A stretch of 64,000 bases of DNA from Vesta saturnalis (GCA_036346205.1 JARFJB010001278.1:5676001-5740000), one strand, 5' to 3'. Shown: positions 1 to 11,778, counted from the first letter of the stretch. Notes: generated from the letters alone by a model not told the origin. Translations and numbers: made by a program.

Positions 1-647
1 TAGTGATCGACCTTTCCCCCGTGGTGGATTTATTCCAGTTGACCAACCCTCTTGGACCGCTTGATGGCGACTTGTAACATTTTTATCTTGCAAAATTTTT
101 TTTATAGTATATCTTCCGTTCAACCAAGTCACATTGAAGGTATTTTCGTCTCTAAGAAACAATTTGGAGATTATCAATTAGTATGACTTTCGATTCACCT
201 TTTCCCACGAAAAGTTAAGTTCCTGTAGTGTCCTGTCTAGTAGCGACCGAGACAATTGTGATCCATCAACGTCTTCTTTTAGTACTGAAATTATTTTGTT
301 GAGGGTAGGAATTTCTTTCTTGAAGTAGAAGGAATCGATTTTTTTTCTAATATGAACTTTTTCTTCTTCTTTAATAACCTGTGTACTATTGACTTCCCCA
401 CTCCCACCATACTACAATACATTTCTACTACTCTATATGTCGGATTTTGATACCTTAAGGCATTGTATACATTCAGAATGATAATTTTTGAATTCCCAGA
501 AATCGAACTGAAACGTTCTGCCGTAGGAAAATCGGAAGATGCCATTTTCACCACCGTTTTCAACCCAAATTGGAAACTAACTGAGCATTTTAATGTACTT
601 GTTTTGAAATAACAAATTTGGTAATTGCGTCTTAAAGCATGCCCCAT
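1..647 (-). pseudogene. DDE transposase fragment (IS630/Tc1-like), cut by the left window edge
   Basis: Read on the minus strand, 647-291 gives an N-terminal region ending in a helix-turn-helix-like stretch (GVGKSIVHRLLKKKKK) of the type used by IS630/Tc1 transposases to bind their ends. The reading continues below 291 through a stop near 190. It then reaches a motif resembling the first catalytic region of a widespread insect DDE family (FNVTWLNGRYTIKK, then SRHQAVQEGWSTGINPPRGK). The second and third catalytic residues would lie beyond the left edge. Stops make this a pseudogene. A rearranged relative lies at 42530-43120. Family assignment comes from motif recall, not a search. Confidence 0.6.
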
Positions 648-1785
648 TAAGTGAGCCAGCTTTCTAATTTACAGGTAATTAGATGATAGTGTAATGAGTA
701 CTTTCTAAATTTATACACATTTTCTTGGAATTTCGGTCGACCTCGCTTTCCTGTAAAATAATGTACTATCTCTGCTTCAGTAAAGATGACGTTTGTATTA
801 ATTCAATCTTAAACAATTTATGCGTAACTAACAAAGACAGAGCTGTTGCTTCATTTCTTATTAAACGAAATGCTAAATTGATTCATCTAAATTTAAAACA
901 AAAGCGTGATAATAACGTCACAAACGGTTTCTCTGCTGAAACTTGAAATACACTTAAATACACTTTAACAAACATTATTTGGTTTGATAAAAAATACTTG
1001 CAGGTTATTTAAACAAAGACATATATATTAAATCACTTAATTTTTTTTCTATTTGTATGTATTGTATGAAAATTCAATATATTTTACAGACCTTATAGTA
1101 TATGCCTTTAATAAGTACGCCACTGATATGCCGCTGTCAAGATGATTTATTACTCTGTGATATTCTGAGACGTACTATAAACCACAAAAACCCTATAACG
1201 AAGCGTTCATTACGAGAACTGACATATTATAGTTCTGTGCAAATTTGGTGCTACTTTGTTACTCTTTTTGGGCTAAAACGTTATGAAAACCACGAAAGCA
1301 TTATAACAAAGCATAACTCGTGCTAAATTGGTGCTAAAATGAAAATTGTAGCTCGTTTTTCTAAACATCTGAGCTAAGCTATTTGGAAATTATAAAAACC
1401 TAAAAAATGTGACTATGCATGGCAGATCCGTATATAAGTGGTAAGTTTTTGAATATTTTTTTCTTAGTTTTCAAATTTGAAGGTTGATCCAACTTTTATT
1501 TTTGGTACTATATTATGTGATTTTAAGTTTAATTATAACATTACGTTGCATATTGTCTTATACTATATTTGTCCTTGACTTCAAATTCAAAATTTAAGCT
1601 AACTTTTACCTTTGTTACTATGTTTGACCTTAATTGAAATTAATTAATCCTGAAAGTAGGCAATTAATGACGGGAGAGCTAACAGGGCCATTATCGTTAT
1701 TTATTGTTACCCTTCAATTGAATAAAAGTGAAATTTAGAGGATGGAAACGTTTAAGTTGTCACGGTTCGCGATAATAATAAAACA
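648..1785. other. AT-rich non-coding stretch
   Basis: No convincing coding region. The segment around 1190-1340 (GGGCTAAAACGTTATGAAAA and neighbouring GCTAAATTGGTGCTAAAATG) weakly resembles 6760-6830, so part of it may be an old dispersed repeat. Short open frames here have no recognisable features. Confidence 0.4.
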
Positions 1786-1995
1786 TATTTGATAAATAAC
1801 TATTAAATTAAATAACCAAGAACTAACTATAACTGGGAAATATAAATTAAAAATAATTGAGTCATTTGGTTGTAAATAAATAATAGGAAGTCTGGTGAGT
1901 GGCACGAGAGCCAGAAATCGCGTAGGGAGCAATCCGGTTGAAACATAATGTGATTGAAGGGTATGTAAGTGAAAAAATGTATATGTATATATGTA
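1786..1995. repeat. Dispersed repeat of unknown class, copy 1
   Basis: About 200 bases align by eye with 39500-39690 in the same orientation. Shared blocks include GGAAATATAAATTAAAAATA, TCATTTGGT followed by ACAAATAA-like sequence, and CACGAGAACCA-like sequence followed by TCGTAGGGA. It ends just upstream of LINE L-A copy 1, but the second copy has no LINE next to it, so it is probably an independent element. No coding content is seen. Confidence 0.6.
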
Positions 1996-2079
1996 CATTG
2001 TAGATATTCATACAGTAAGTATACGACCTATTATTCATTTCTACTTTTTACTTCCTTACAATGTCGAGGCAGTAGACAA

Positions 2080-3207
2080 ATAACTGCCCGGTAGTAGGAC
2101 GATACCGTTAGTAGGGAATGCTACATCGTCTGGGGCATGATTTGGCTAGTAACCGATCTGGTATTGCTCATGGTAGTACTGCATGGTGAAGAATTTGAAA
2201 TTGCGAATGTAATGTACGAAAGGCACCTTGATATTCTGTGTGTGTCGGAGATAAAGTGCAAAGGAAAGGACGCTGTGGAGATGGGGGATGGTAGCCTAGC
2301 ACTATGGTCAGGAGTTAAGACTGAAGTGCATGGCGCAAAAGGAGTTGGGTTGATCATAAGTGAAGAGCAAAAGATGTGTTAAAGAGTAAGAATTGGTATC
2401 TTTCCTGGTAATGTGGGTTGGTGCTTCGAAGAATTTTTCTTATTGCATGCTATGCACCGGTGAACGGCGAAAGAGACCAGCAGCGTGGGAACTTCTGGAA
2501 TGAAGTAGAGAACGTGTTGAACGTATGTAATCCAAACGAAAGAGTGATGATAGTGGGGGATATGAACGGATGGGTGGGTGTACAGGGAGAACATACTGAA
2601 CGCGTTCTAGGAAAGTTCGGAGATCAAAGAGTCAATAAGGATGGTGAACGCCTAGTGAACATCTGTGTGAAGAGAAGCCTGTTTGTATCCAATACGTGGT
2701 TTAAACAAAGTGTGCATACGTATACATGGGAAAGAGGTGAATCGAAAAGTATGATAGACATGATAGTGTACGGTGAACGGCTTAGAAACCTGGTGAAAGA
2801 CACAAAAGTAATGCACGGATCGGAGTGTGGATCGGACCACTTTTTGTTGCATCGTGAGTGGGTTTAGGGCAAAAGTGGGTCTGGAGAAGGAAAGCAAACG
2901 TAGTGCGAACGTCCAGAATTAGGGTACACAAACTAGTGAATAATAGTGCGAGAATGAAATATGCAGATGCTGTGAGTAAACAGTTGAATATGAATGAAAC
3001 AATGTGGAACAAATAAATAAAAGACACTGACGTTGAAAGTGCATGGATAATCTAAAAAAACTTCTGCAAATAAGATACTTAGAAAAGGCGATTGTATGAG
3101 GTGTACAGATTAAGAAACAAAGAAGCGAAGGAGGCAGTGAGAATAAGTAAAGAGGAAGTGATAGCTGTGGAAGGATAGAAAATGCAGAATGATTTTGAGG
3201 GAAACAA
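2080..3207 (+). pseudogene. LINE L-A copy 1, 5' part: AP-type endonuclease domain
   Basis: Non-LTR retrotransposon endonuclease, which nicks target DNA to prime reverse transcription. About 2137-2380 carries the strand-helix region (LDILCVSEIKCKGK, then GAKGVGLIISEE). The frame changes, and 2418-2867 carries ACYAPVNGERDQQ, VGDMNGWVG (the GDxN-type motif) and GSDHFLL (the SDH active-site motif), with YTWERGESKSMIDM between. Downstream the reading decays into the linker before the reverse transcriptase (LRNKEAKEAV-like). The element is interrupted at 3207/3208 by a solo LTR and resumes at 4904. Frameshifts and stops make it non-functional. The clade is not certain; it resembles RTE/L2-type LINEs often mislabelled 'craniofacial development protein 2-like'. 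Confidence 0.8.
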
Positions 3208-3438
3208 TGTAAAGAACCAGCGTCCTTTACGTATCCTTTTTAGCATAAATTATTTGCGGACCATCCTATATCTAAAATTTCAAAAGTTTACGCGATATTG
3301 CACAACGAATAATTTATTAATCACCGCTGACGTGTATTTCTAAAAACCCGTAAGTTTTTGCACGTCAGAACGATTACAACCAATCGCAGAACGGCATCCC
3401 CCGCACGGTAGCCGCGAAGCCGCCCACAAATGCACCTT

Positions 3439-3445
3439 TATAAAA
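3439..3445 (+). promoter_or_regulatory. TATA-like box inside the solo LTR
   Basis: TATAAAA in the context CACCTTTATAAAACCGCG, about 230 bases into the LTR, is a reasonable core promoter for the parent retroelement. No transcription start is identified. Confidence 0.4.
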
Positions 3446-3735
3446 CCGCGACACGCGTGAAAAGGAGGATGAATCGAAGTAGATTCAAGTCAAGCCGATA
3501 TCCAGCAGCCGCCACCGTACCGTTTGCTTCGTGTAAGCACCAACCTGTTATTCACCGTCGAAGAGTCCATCGCGATCGTGTGATAACGCGCACCACCTCG
3601 CACCGGGCAACCTAAAGTTTAATCCTGTACTGCCATTGATAGACACGTAAGTTGTAAAGTTATAGAATCTGACAATTTACAATCAAACACTACAGAACGT
3701 AAATAACGCCGGGCTGAGTCTCCAGGAGTTATACC

Positions 3736-3853
3736 AAGTACACTAACACCTAGAGTGCCACGCAGGGTAGATCCCGACGTCACTCGCAAATACAAAGTAC
3801 ACTAACACCTAGAGTGCCACGCAGGGTAGATCCCGACGTCACTCACAAATACT
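3736..3853 (+). repeat. 59-bp direct tandem duplication in the LTR
   Basis: Units 3736-3794 and 3795-3853 are near identical (AAGTACACTAACACCTAGAG...). They differ by one G/A substitution in CACTCGCAAATAC versus CACTCACAAATAC and at the last base, so the duplication is recent relative to the LTR. Confidence 0.9.
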
Positions 3854-4903
3854 TGAGGGTGAAGGGTTGTTACAGGGCTGTAAAGACCTGCGACCTTTCT
3901 CTTAGTCTATCCAGTTAAGACAGGCCGTCGCCTACGTCTTCTGAGTATTACTGAAATCCCGCTCGAAACTCATACATACAGACCAACACAATAACCATAC
4001 ACGGTGTCTTTAATCGCAGGAGAGTAAACCCGAAACCTGTTGTATAAATTTGTAGTCAATATAACCATCGCAAACACCTAGTGTGACATCGTTTGTAAAT
4101 AAATTAGATAGTACGTAAATTATCCAATATTTACCTTAAACCTATTAAAGTCGTTTTAGAGTAGTTTTAATATCAAGTATTTTGTTCCCTTGATTGATTG
4201 TAGATAATTAGACTTAGTATAGAAATCCGTAATTAATTCCGTTAAATAAATAATCTAATTGCCTAATCAAACCGGTTAGAATTAAAGAAAGACAGTCCCG
4301 AGATCTCGCATTTGCATACGCGCATTTCGAGTGCATTATTTCCTGGGAGTACGACATACTCGCTTCAGCGCTCCAGAGTTACTGAAGGATAAGCACGATA
4401 TTGATTTTCTCAGTCCCCGAAACGATTCGAGTTCATTGCGCTGGCGCCTCCGACCAAAAACGGTATCGAGACTACCACGCCCGCTTCTGTAAATACAGGA
4501 CCGTAACATAAATTTTACGTATTAGGTAAGGAGTAGATTAAATAATATCTCTGTTCACAGAAGCGACTACGCACACAGTAACTAGCCGCCCACCAGGAGA
4601 ACGAGAGTGAGGAGCCGCCATGACCAAGAAGCCCCAATACATTCTGAGTTGATGTTAATTCAAGTTTTTATTATATTGTTAACTTTATTTAATATACGTT
4701 ATAAACCGCTTTAAGAGATTTATTTAAGGTGACAGTGTTAAGCCTATCCAGTACTTAATAGGAACCACACCCCGTTTATAAAATAAATTATAAACACGAT
4801 TGAGCAAAGCCGAGGCAAAATAAAACCGCGTTGGGTTACCAAACCAGAAGGCGCGTAAATAATAATCATTTAATTAAAAACGTAATAGGGGGGCATTATA
4901 ACA

Positions 4904-6700
4904 ACAAACTCTTCTGAAAATGGGTCAAAAATATAAAACGTCGCCCAATACAGAACGCTGAAGGAGTTATGAATATGAGCAACGAAATAGTATGGGACGA
5001 TTGTGAAGTGAGGAAATGCTGGGAAGAATATTTCGGAAAGCTGTACAGTAGTGAGAAAAGTAAGACTGAAGGGTTAAATAAGGAGAATGTAGAAGGGATG
5101 GTGAATGAAACTGAGAAGGATATTGGGATAAATGAGGTGGAGAAAACGGTAGGCAGGTTGAAAAACGGCAAGGGAGCAGGTGTAAATGAAATCACTGGTG
5201 AAATGCTAAAGTGGGTGCAAAGCTTATACGAAGAATGTGAGAATAATTCAATGTATGCTTTATGTGAGCGCGATCATTGTACCACTGTATAAGGGTAAGG
5301 GGAACAAAAATGATTGCAAGAACTACAGAAGTATAAGTTTGTTCAGCGTGCTTGGTAAAGTATTTGGATGAATACTGATTGATAGAGTACGAGAAACTAC
5401 ACAAACAGAGATTTGGGATGTGTCGGGTGGCTTCATGCCAGGGAGAGACTGTGTCAATCAGATGGTTGCTCTCCAGCAGGTGATCGAAAACTGTTTAAGT
5501 GTAAAAAGGAAGCTGTACTATGCGTTTGTAGATCTGGAGAAAGCATACGACAAAGTGAATAGGGAGAAGCTGTGGGAAATATTAAATGAATATGGCGTGA
5601 GTAGAGGTCTAATAAACGGAATAAGGCAGTATACAACGGTAGTCGGGCATGTGTTAGGGTGAGAGGAGGTGTGAGTGCGTACGTTAATATTGAGCAAGAA
5701 GTGCGACAAAACTGTGTTATGTCACCGTGGTTGTTCAATGTATACATGGATAAATGTGTTAGACAAGCATGTACCGACACAAACGGTGTAATGGTTGGTA
5801 CCGTAAATGTTCAACTTCTTGTGTATGCAGATGACAAAGTCTTATTAAGTGACAGTGCAGATGAGTTACATACTGCTCCGAGCAAGTTTGATATAGTCTG
5901 TGAGAGCATCGACCTAAAGGCAACGTGAACAAAACTAAGGTGGTGTTCAATCGGGAAGGTGGAAAGGAGAGTAGATTATTTACTCTTCAAGATGAAATTT
6001 TGAAGCAAGTGGACGAGCTGGTATATCTGGGTAGAATATCTACTGCAGACGGTACAATGGAGAGCGAGATTGGACGAAGGGTCAATGCTAGAAGGGAAGT
6101 GATTGGAAGTATGTGGATGATAATGAGAAACGAAAGCATGATCCTAGCTGCGAAACGAGCAATCCATAATGGCGTGTTTATCCCACCTGTACTGTATGGA
6201 ACTGAGACATAGGTATGTCGAAAAAGCACGAAAGGAAAATAAATGTCATGGCTATAAGATTCCTGAGGAGCGCATATGGTAAAACGTGAAGAGACAAGAC
6301 AAAGATATGAGTGCATAATCACGGTGTGGCGAGGAAAAAACGATGATGGATAGACAAAAAAGTAGTACATTACGTTAGTTTGGTCACATTGAGAGAATGA
6401 ACATCAGATTAACGAAGCAAATGTGGGTGAGGTTAGAGGTAAGGTCATGCCTGGTAGGCTGCGTAAAACTTGGCTGAATGTAGTAGAATGTATGATAAAG
6501 GGAAGAAAGATAAGGAGTTTTAAAAATAAAAGGGCATGTCAGAGACATAATGTATGAATCTTGTGGAAGCTAGGGAGGCATGCGTAGGCACGGAGAAGAA
6601 TTGTGAATGAAAAATAAATAAAAGGCAGGGATTGTTTTGCCTGTCCCGCAAGGGAATGGCGTGAAGGTTAATTTAAGTTAAGTTTAGATTAAGTTAAGAT
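4904..6700 (+). pseudogene. LINE L-A copy 1, 3' part: reverse transcriptase and 3' end
   Basis: Continuation of the LINE after the solo LTR. Reading blocks in successive frames are 4969-5290 (pre-RT; GRLKNGKGAGVNEITGEMLK), 5420-5662 (GGFMPGRDCVNQMVALQQV, then FVDLEKAYDKVNREKLWEI), 5659-5928 (NCVMSPWLFNVYMDK, catalytic YADD at 5824-5835) and 5925-6212 (post-RT). It decays towards a GRPRKTW-like C-terminus near 6450-6480. At least three frameshifts and several stops are present. The 3' end is CCCGCAAGGGAATGGCGTGA (about 6644-6664) followed by degenerate TTAAG repeats, not poly(A). This is the longest of three copies here and serves as reference for the deletions in copies 2 and 3. Confidence 0.85.
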
Positions 6701-7980
6701 GATTGATGTATCATAATTTAGTGCTGATTGGGTGTTAATCGCTATGTTGAGCATGAAATTATTTGCTTGCATTTTTTATAAAATCTTTGTTCTGAAACGT
6801 TATCAAAATCACGAAAATCTTTTAACCGACCGTGGTATCAAGACGATTAGTATATCATCATTTGGTGATAATTTGGTGGTAATTGGATTAATTGTAGATG
6901 AAATTTGTTGCTTGCATTTTTTACGTTATATCTCGATTTCAAGTTCGACTGTAAGGTTTTTCTGATTTCAGTCAAAAAATGTGATAAAAAATACGACCAG
7001 CAAATTTCATTTTAGGGTAGCAAAGTAGCATGAAATTAGGACTAAATTATGAGACTATTTTTGACTAAGCACTTGTGCGTTGACTGTGTTAATTTTATGC
7101 TACTTAGGAACCTAAACGAGCAACAAATTTTTTGTGGTAACAAATAAGCACTAAAATATAGTATAGGTTTCAAGCAATTGTGCTGTAATGACAGTACTTT
7201 AGGCGTGTGCATTTAATAATTGTAGCACCTAGATATAAACACACGATTTAAATCCTATTAGATAAGTATCTTTAATCAGTAACTCTAAAATTCAGTATAT
7301 TAAAAAATAACGCATACCGATAACGAATTAGCACCAAATTATAATAGATCATTCATCCAGATAAGGTTTTCCTGATTTCCATATCGATTTAGCCTAAAAA
7401 ATTGATTTGCCATAATTTCGTAAGGAGGAAATTTGTGTAAGTGAATTTTTTTGGTCATAGAGTCTAACCCCGACGGCTGGAGAATTAATTTTGGGATGCA
7501 CTATAGATACATCATGAGATCAATAGTTGGGAAGCTTTCGATAAGCCGTGTCAAAATTTCACACCGACCCCTTTCCTGTTGCCCCCCCGGAGTGAAAAAG
7601 AGTTAAAGTTTTCTCTATGGTTTTCACAAAATTTAGGCAGGGGATTCATGATACTCTAATGAGAGGTTTCGGTGCAAAGATAGGTTCACCACTAATTACA
7701 GCCTCTTCTACCCCCTGTAAGCGGGGTGGTTTATAATTACGAAACGGTAGATCACAAACGCGAATAGTTTTCTGTAATCTATTAGTTGGAATTGTACTAG
7801 CGCATATTGGCAGACAGGGCAGGGTAGAGCAGAACTTTGCCTGTGTTGACCTGCATCACGCAGTGTCCGCGACACAGTTTACTGCACACGTGCCACACGC
7901 GTTTGGAATATTTTCCATTTAAATTACGGCAGCCTAACATAATTTCCTCCATTTTAATTTTAAATCAGTATTTTATTTTT
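6700..7980. other. Non-coding stretch with weak internal repetition
   Basis: AT-rich with no convincing gene. A short segment recurs: 6748-6785 and 6896-6933 share GATGAAATTTGTTGCTTGCA-like sequence followed by TTTTTTA. The part 7440-7750 is less AT-rich, with runs such as GTTGCCCCCCCGGAGTG, but I recognise nothing in it. Confidence 0.35.
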
Positions 7981-7983
7981 GCG

Positions 7984-10044
7984 ATGGAAGAGTCTATAAT
8001 TGAAGCCGTCCGACATTACATTGTCTTATATGATACTAGTCATGTCGACTATATGAAGACAAAATTAAAAAATGAGATATGGGAAAAGATAGCAAGTGAA
8101 ATTAAATTAAAAAATGGTAAGTACCTACCTAGTATTATATTCAAAATTAATTTAGATTACGTACCTAGAATATTTATAATTACAATAGCAAATAAATACA
8201 ATAGTTTTCATAAATTTGTATATATTATAATATAATTTGTCTACACATCAAATTATTTAGTATTTACCCCTAGAAACACTATCAGTTTGCCATGGTACGC
8301 TTCCTACTGTGTTAAAATAGTCCGTGAACTGTTGTTTTACCCAAAAGCATTTGATCCACTTCTACTGTTGCTATTAACTAATGGCAGTTTCATTTCTTAA
8401 ATAATTGTGTAATACACATGCTGCTTTTACAACATTCTCAACACTTCCAATTTTACTTTCAAATGGTCTTCTAAACACTCGGAATCTTGATGCTAATATG
8501 CCAACAGTGTACTCGACAGTTTGCCGTGCTCTTGAAAGTCTATAATTAAAAACTTTATTTTGAAATTTGTCCGTAACACTTCTCTTTGGATAAGGTCGCA
8601 TAATATTTTCACATAGTGGAAATGCTTCATCTGCTACAAAAGTGTATTGTAATATTTGATCATAATTGGTTAACGCTGCTGGTGATGGGAGTCTTAAAGT
8701 TTGTTTATTGAGTTTTTTTGCTAATGTACCGATCGGAAATATATTCGCGTCACTGAATCTTCCCATAGATCCTATATCTATACTTATAAATTTGTAGTGA
8801 GCGTCAACTAATGCCATTAGAACCACAGAAAACGTTTTTTTTATAATTATAAAATGAAGTACCACTTTTAGGTGGTTTTTTAATTACAATGTGTTTGCCA
8901 TCTAGGGCGTCAATGCAGTGTGGAAACTGCTATATCTGTTCAAAATCATTCGCGATCGATTTCCACATTTGCGTTGTGGGTTATGGTAAATATAATGGTT
9001 GCATGTTATTCTATATAGCAGTGGATACTTCATTTATAATTTTTGAACCAGTTCGATCTCCCATTCTATAACTGTATGCGATACTTTTGTAGCTATCTCC
9101 TGAAGCTAAATACCTGTAAACAAATTAATATTGTTTAATTCATAATAATTCTATAGTATAATAATATTATTATTATTTATTATTAATATAAAAATTAATT
9201 AAAAAAAAAACTTCATTGTAATCTATTGTTATTACAGGTGATACAGGGAAGGCCATGTGGACTAAACTCAGAAATTGTCATAGAGATGCTCTACGAAGGC
9301 AAAAAAAGAATTTTTTTAAGTGGAGTTGCATCTGCGGTTATAAGACAATGGAAATTCCAGAAACAAATGGAGTTTTTGTTGCCATACATGGAAAACAGGA
9401 AGCGAATTGCCAATGTACTTGACAGCGATGATGAGCAATCTGATAATGCAGACACTGAAGTTAATGAAATTTTGTAGGCAAATGATTTGGAGACACAGAC
9501 ACCAATCTTGGAGAATGATTATATGCCAGATGAAGATAATGAATTGGACAACAACGACAAAGAACGAGAAGATTCTGTTGTAAAATTAAAAGATAGTCCT
9601 TCGTCAACTGGAAAGAAAATTATTTTCAAAGAACCATGGAAAAAAAAATGAAAAAGAATGGTATAGGCAGCTTAATTCAACAGTCTATAGCGAACAACGG
9701 GCAAAAGTTGGTAGACTTCAAACCTCCAAATGATCCATTTTATCATTTTTTTTATGTCTATGTACCAAACGACTCATAAAATGCCACCGGCATCTCAACT
9801 TACTATAAAAAATAAAATATTTCAAGTTGTTTCGCAAGTGGAGTCTGATCTTTTGAATGTTCAACAAAATGCATATCAAGAACCTCAACAAACACAACGT
9901 AATATCTACAGTCAACCTCAACCTTTTACTACGTGGTCAATTGGAGAAAATTCTCGCGGAAGTTCGAAACTGGTGAAAACCAAGATAGTATTGTACATTA
10001 TATCAATACTTATACTGAATAAGTTTTGTAAGTCATTTAATTAA
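7984..10044 (+). pseudogene. MADF-BESS protein of a PIF/Harbinger element (spliced, broken)
   Basis: Accessory DNA-binding protein of the MADF (Myb/SANT-like) class that PIF/Harbinger elements encode beside the transposase. Exon 1 (7984-8116) starts MEESIIEAVRHYIVLYDTSH and continues to EIWEKIASEIKLKN. It ends at the donor G|GTAAGT. Exon 2 begins at 9238 after ATTACAG and continues the domain in phase (GDTGKAMWTKLRNCHRDAL), completing a typical MADF. A frameshift in the A/T run at 9300-9320 leads to VIRQWKFQKQMEFLLPYM. A TAG follows at 9475, then an acidic stretch, then a BESS-like motif near 9750-9840 (FFMSMYQTTHKMPPASQL, then KIFQVVSQVES). The 1.12-kb intron contains the antisense transposase. 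Stops and frameshifts make it a pseudogene. Element ends were not found. Confidence 0.7.
8374..9113 (-). pseudogene. PIF/Harbinger transposase (DDE_Tnp_4 type), broken
   Basis: Minus-strand transposase that would excise and reinsert the element. From 9113 downwards: a possible splice acceptor (TTTACAG) followed by YLASGDSYKSIAYSYRMGD, then FPHCIDALDGKHI with the first catalytic Asp near 8900. A frameshift follows at about 8845. Then come ALVDAHYKFISIDIGSMG, RFSDANIF with the second Asp, FVADEAFPL, RARQTVEYTVGILASRFR with the expected Glu, and VVKAACVLHNYLRNE. The order matches the family. The N-terminal exon is missing or unrecognised, and stops lie in the 8880-9060 segment. It lies wholly inside the intron of the oppositely oriented MADF gene. 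Confidence 0.85.
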
Positions 10045-10413
10045 TTTTTTTCCTATTACTAATATTTTACACAATCTTGTTAAAAGATGTAACAATTATA
10101 AAACGTTATGATTCAATTAATAGTACCTATATAGGGACTCACAAAATTTTTTTCATTTTCTCTCCATTCGTTAGTTGTATATATTAGATAGATTATAATC
10201 AAAGTGTTAATATATATGGTATAATGAATATAACGTGTTTACTTTTTGTTCTTTATTATAGCTTTCATTTTAAACATACATTCTGTTCATTGTTAAAATT
10301 TTAAAAAAACTTACCTTAACCTTAATAGCCGTTAATGTTTTTTTGCAATTTTTTTTTGAGTAAAAAAAAATTGAAAGATTGCACTTGCCCCAAGAAAAAC
10401 ACGTGAAGGGCAA

Positions 10414-11778
10414 GTGCAATCAATGCAATTCTTAATCGTGATTGCACTTTCCCGAGAACTGACAATTTTGTTATTCAATACGGTAATAGTACGTAATTAT
10501 AAAAGGAAGTCAAAACCAGGTTCCCGTTACTCAAACGACGACATTGCGGTAGCTTTGCAGCAGGTAAAACGTGGTCTGATGACTACAAGACATGCTTCTC
10601 GAACTTATAACATACCTTACAGTACGCTAAATTGTTATATTAGTGGCAGACGGAGAAAAAAGAGCATCTCAGGTGGACGACCACAGGCGCTGCCCCGGCA
10701 GATGGAAACAAAAATTGCAAATCATTTGAAAATTCTTGCAAAGTGGCGATTCGGTCTCAGTAGGAAAGAACTTTTTGAATGTATTGAAAAATTTGTATTG
10801 CAAAACAGCTTAAAAACTCCATTTAAAAACAACAGGCCAGGTGAAGATTGGTTTTTGAGTTTTAAAAAAAGAAATTGTTTGTCTGTTAAAAAACCTCAAG
10901 CCGTTGAATACAGCCGAAAGAAAATGACTGACCCATTCATTATAAATCAATATTTCGACCTTCTTCATAATACGTTAACTGAACTAAATTTGTTTGATAA
11001 ACCAGGTCAAATTTGGAACTTGGACGAATCGAGTACTTGTTCTGACCCAACAAAAACTAAAATTGTTGGTGCTATAGGAAAATCTTGCACACGGGTAACT
11101 GCTGGTAGTGGCAAAGAAAATACTACCTTTTTGGCAGCTGCTAACGCAGCTGGATTAAAGGCCCCACCACTCATAGTTTTTAAGGGACTTAATGTTTGGA
11201 CAAGCTGGGTACCAGAACCTGAAGAAAGCTTTCCAGGTATGACTTTTGCAGCTAGTCCCAAAGGTTGGATGACCAGTGAAATATTCTTGAATTACTTTAC
11301 TAATACCCTGATCCCTGCTTTGGGTCAAGATCGCCCGATATTAGTAGTGTACGACGGTCATGACACACATGTTACAGAGAAAATTACCGAACTTGCAATA
11401 GAACATGGTATATGTATCCTTAAACTGCCACCACACACGTCTCATTTATTACAACCATTAGATCTCTCCGTTTTTAAATCGTTTAAAGACAAGTGTGATC
11501 AGAAAATTTGTGCATGGCAGCGCAAGCATTCTGGTATGAAAATACCCAAAAAGGATTTTGCAGTATTATTGGGAGATACATGGAAACTTATCAAACCCGA
11601 AGTAATTGTCAGTGGCTTACGAAAAGGCGGTGTATACCCATTCAATAGGACGGTCATTCCTGATGAGAAATATAATCCTCGTGCATTAGAACGATGGCAT
11701 TTATCAAAAAATAATACTGGTGAAGATATAACACAGAACCAAATGGAAGATGGCCCACAGAACAAAATAAACTGTTAG
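10414..11778 (+). CDS. pogo-like transposase, near-intact catalytic part
   Basis: Cut-and-paste transposase of the pogo/Tigger group, acting in the nucleus on its own terminal repeats. Residues about 28-85 form a psq-like helix-turn-helix (RYSNDDIAVALQQVKRGL, ASRTYNIPYSTLNCYISG). About 90-165 is a CENP-B-type second helix-turn-helix (RPGEDWFLSFKKRN). About 195-390 is the DDE_1 core, with catalytic D204 (WNLDESS), D314 (VVYDGHDTH) and D350 (LLQPLDLSVF). The second and third Asp are 35 residues apart. The natural start was probably in frame at 10486, where ATA now stands before VRNYKRKS; ATG at that position would give the usual MVRxYKRKS beginning. The ORF therefore begins artificially in the terminal repeat. 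The C-terminus is cut by a frameshift near 11765. Confidence 0.85.
   Translation: MQSMQFLIVIALSRELTILLFNTVIVRNYKRKSKPGSRYSNDDIAVALQQVKRGLMTTRHASRTYNIPYSTLNCYISGRRRKKSISGGRPQALPRQMETKIANHLKILAKWRFGLSRKELFECIEKFVLQNSLKTPFKNNRPGEDWFLSFKKRNCLSVKKPQAVEYSRKKMTDPFIINQYFDLLHNTLTELNLFDKPGQIWNLDESSTCSDPTKTKIVGAIGKSCTRVTAGSGKENTTFLAAANAAGLKAPPLIVFKGLNVWTSWVPEPEESFPGMTFAASPKGWMTSEIFLNYFTNTLIPALGQDRPILVVYDGHDTHVTEKITELAIEHGICILKLPPHTSHLLQPLDLSVFKSFKDKCDQKICAWQRKHSGMKIPKKDFAVLLGDTWKLIKPEVIVSGLRKGGVYPFNRTVIPDEKYNPRALERWHLSKNNTGEDITQNQMEDGPQNKINC

Larger units (their letters stand above)
3208..4903 (+). mobile_element. Solo LTR inserted in LINE L-A copy 1
   Basis: The block begins TGTAAAGAACC and ends GGCATTATAACA, a TG...CA structure. 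It is flanked by the direct repeat ACAA (3204-3207 and 4904-4907). Removing it restores the LINE reading across ...GATTTTGAGGGAAACAA|ACTCTTCTG, which matches LINE copy 3 around 47355-47390. At 1,696 bp it has no gag or pol and no second LTR, so it reads as a solo LTR left by LTR-LTR recombination. It holds a TATA-like box and a 59-bp tandem duplication. Gypsy versus BEL origin cannot be decided. Confidence 0.75.

Noticed and set aside
3430..3615. 61-codon Arg-rich frame in the solo LTR
   Set aside because: Lies just downstream of the LTR TATA box, in a region expected to be untranslated; no conserved features.
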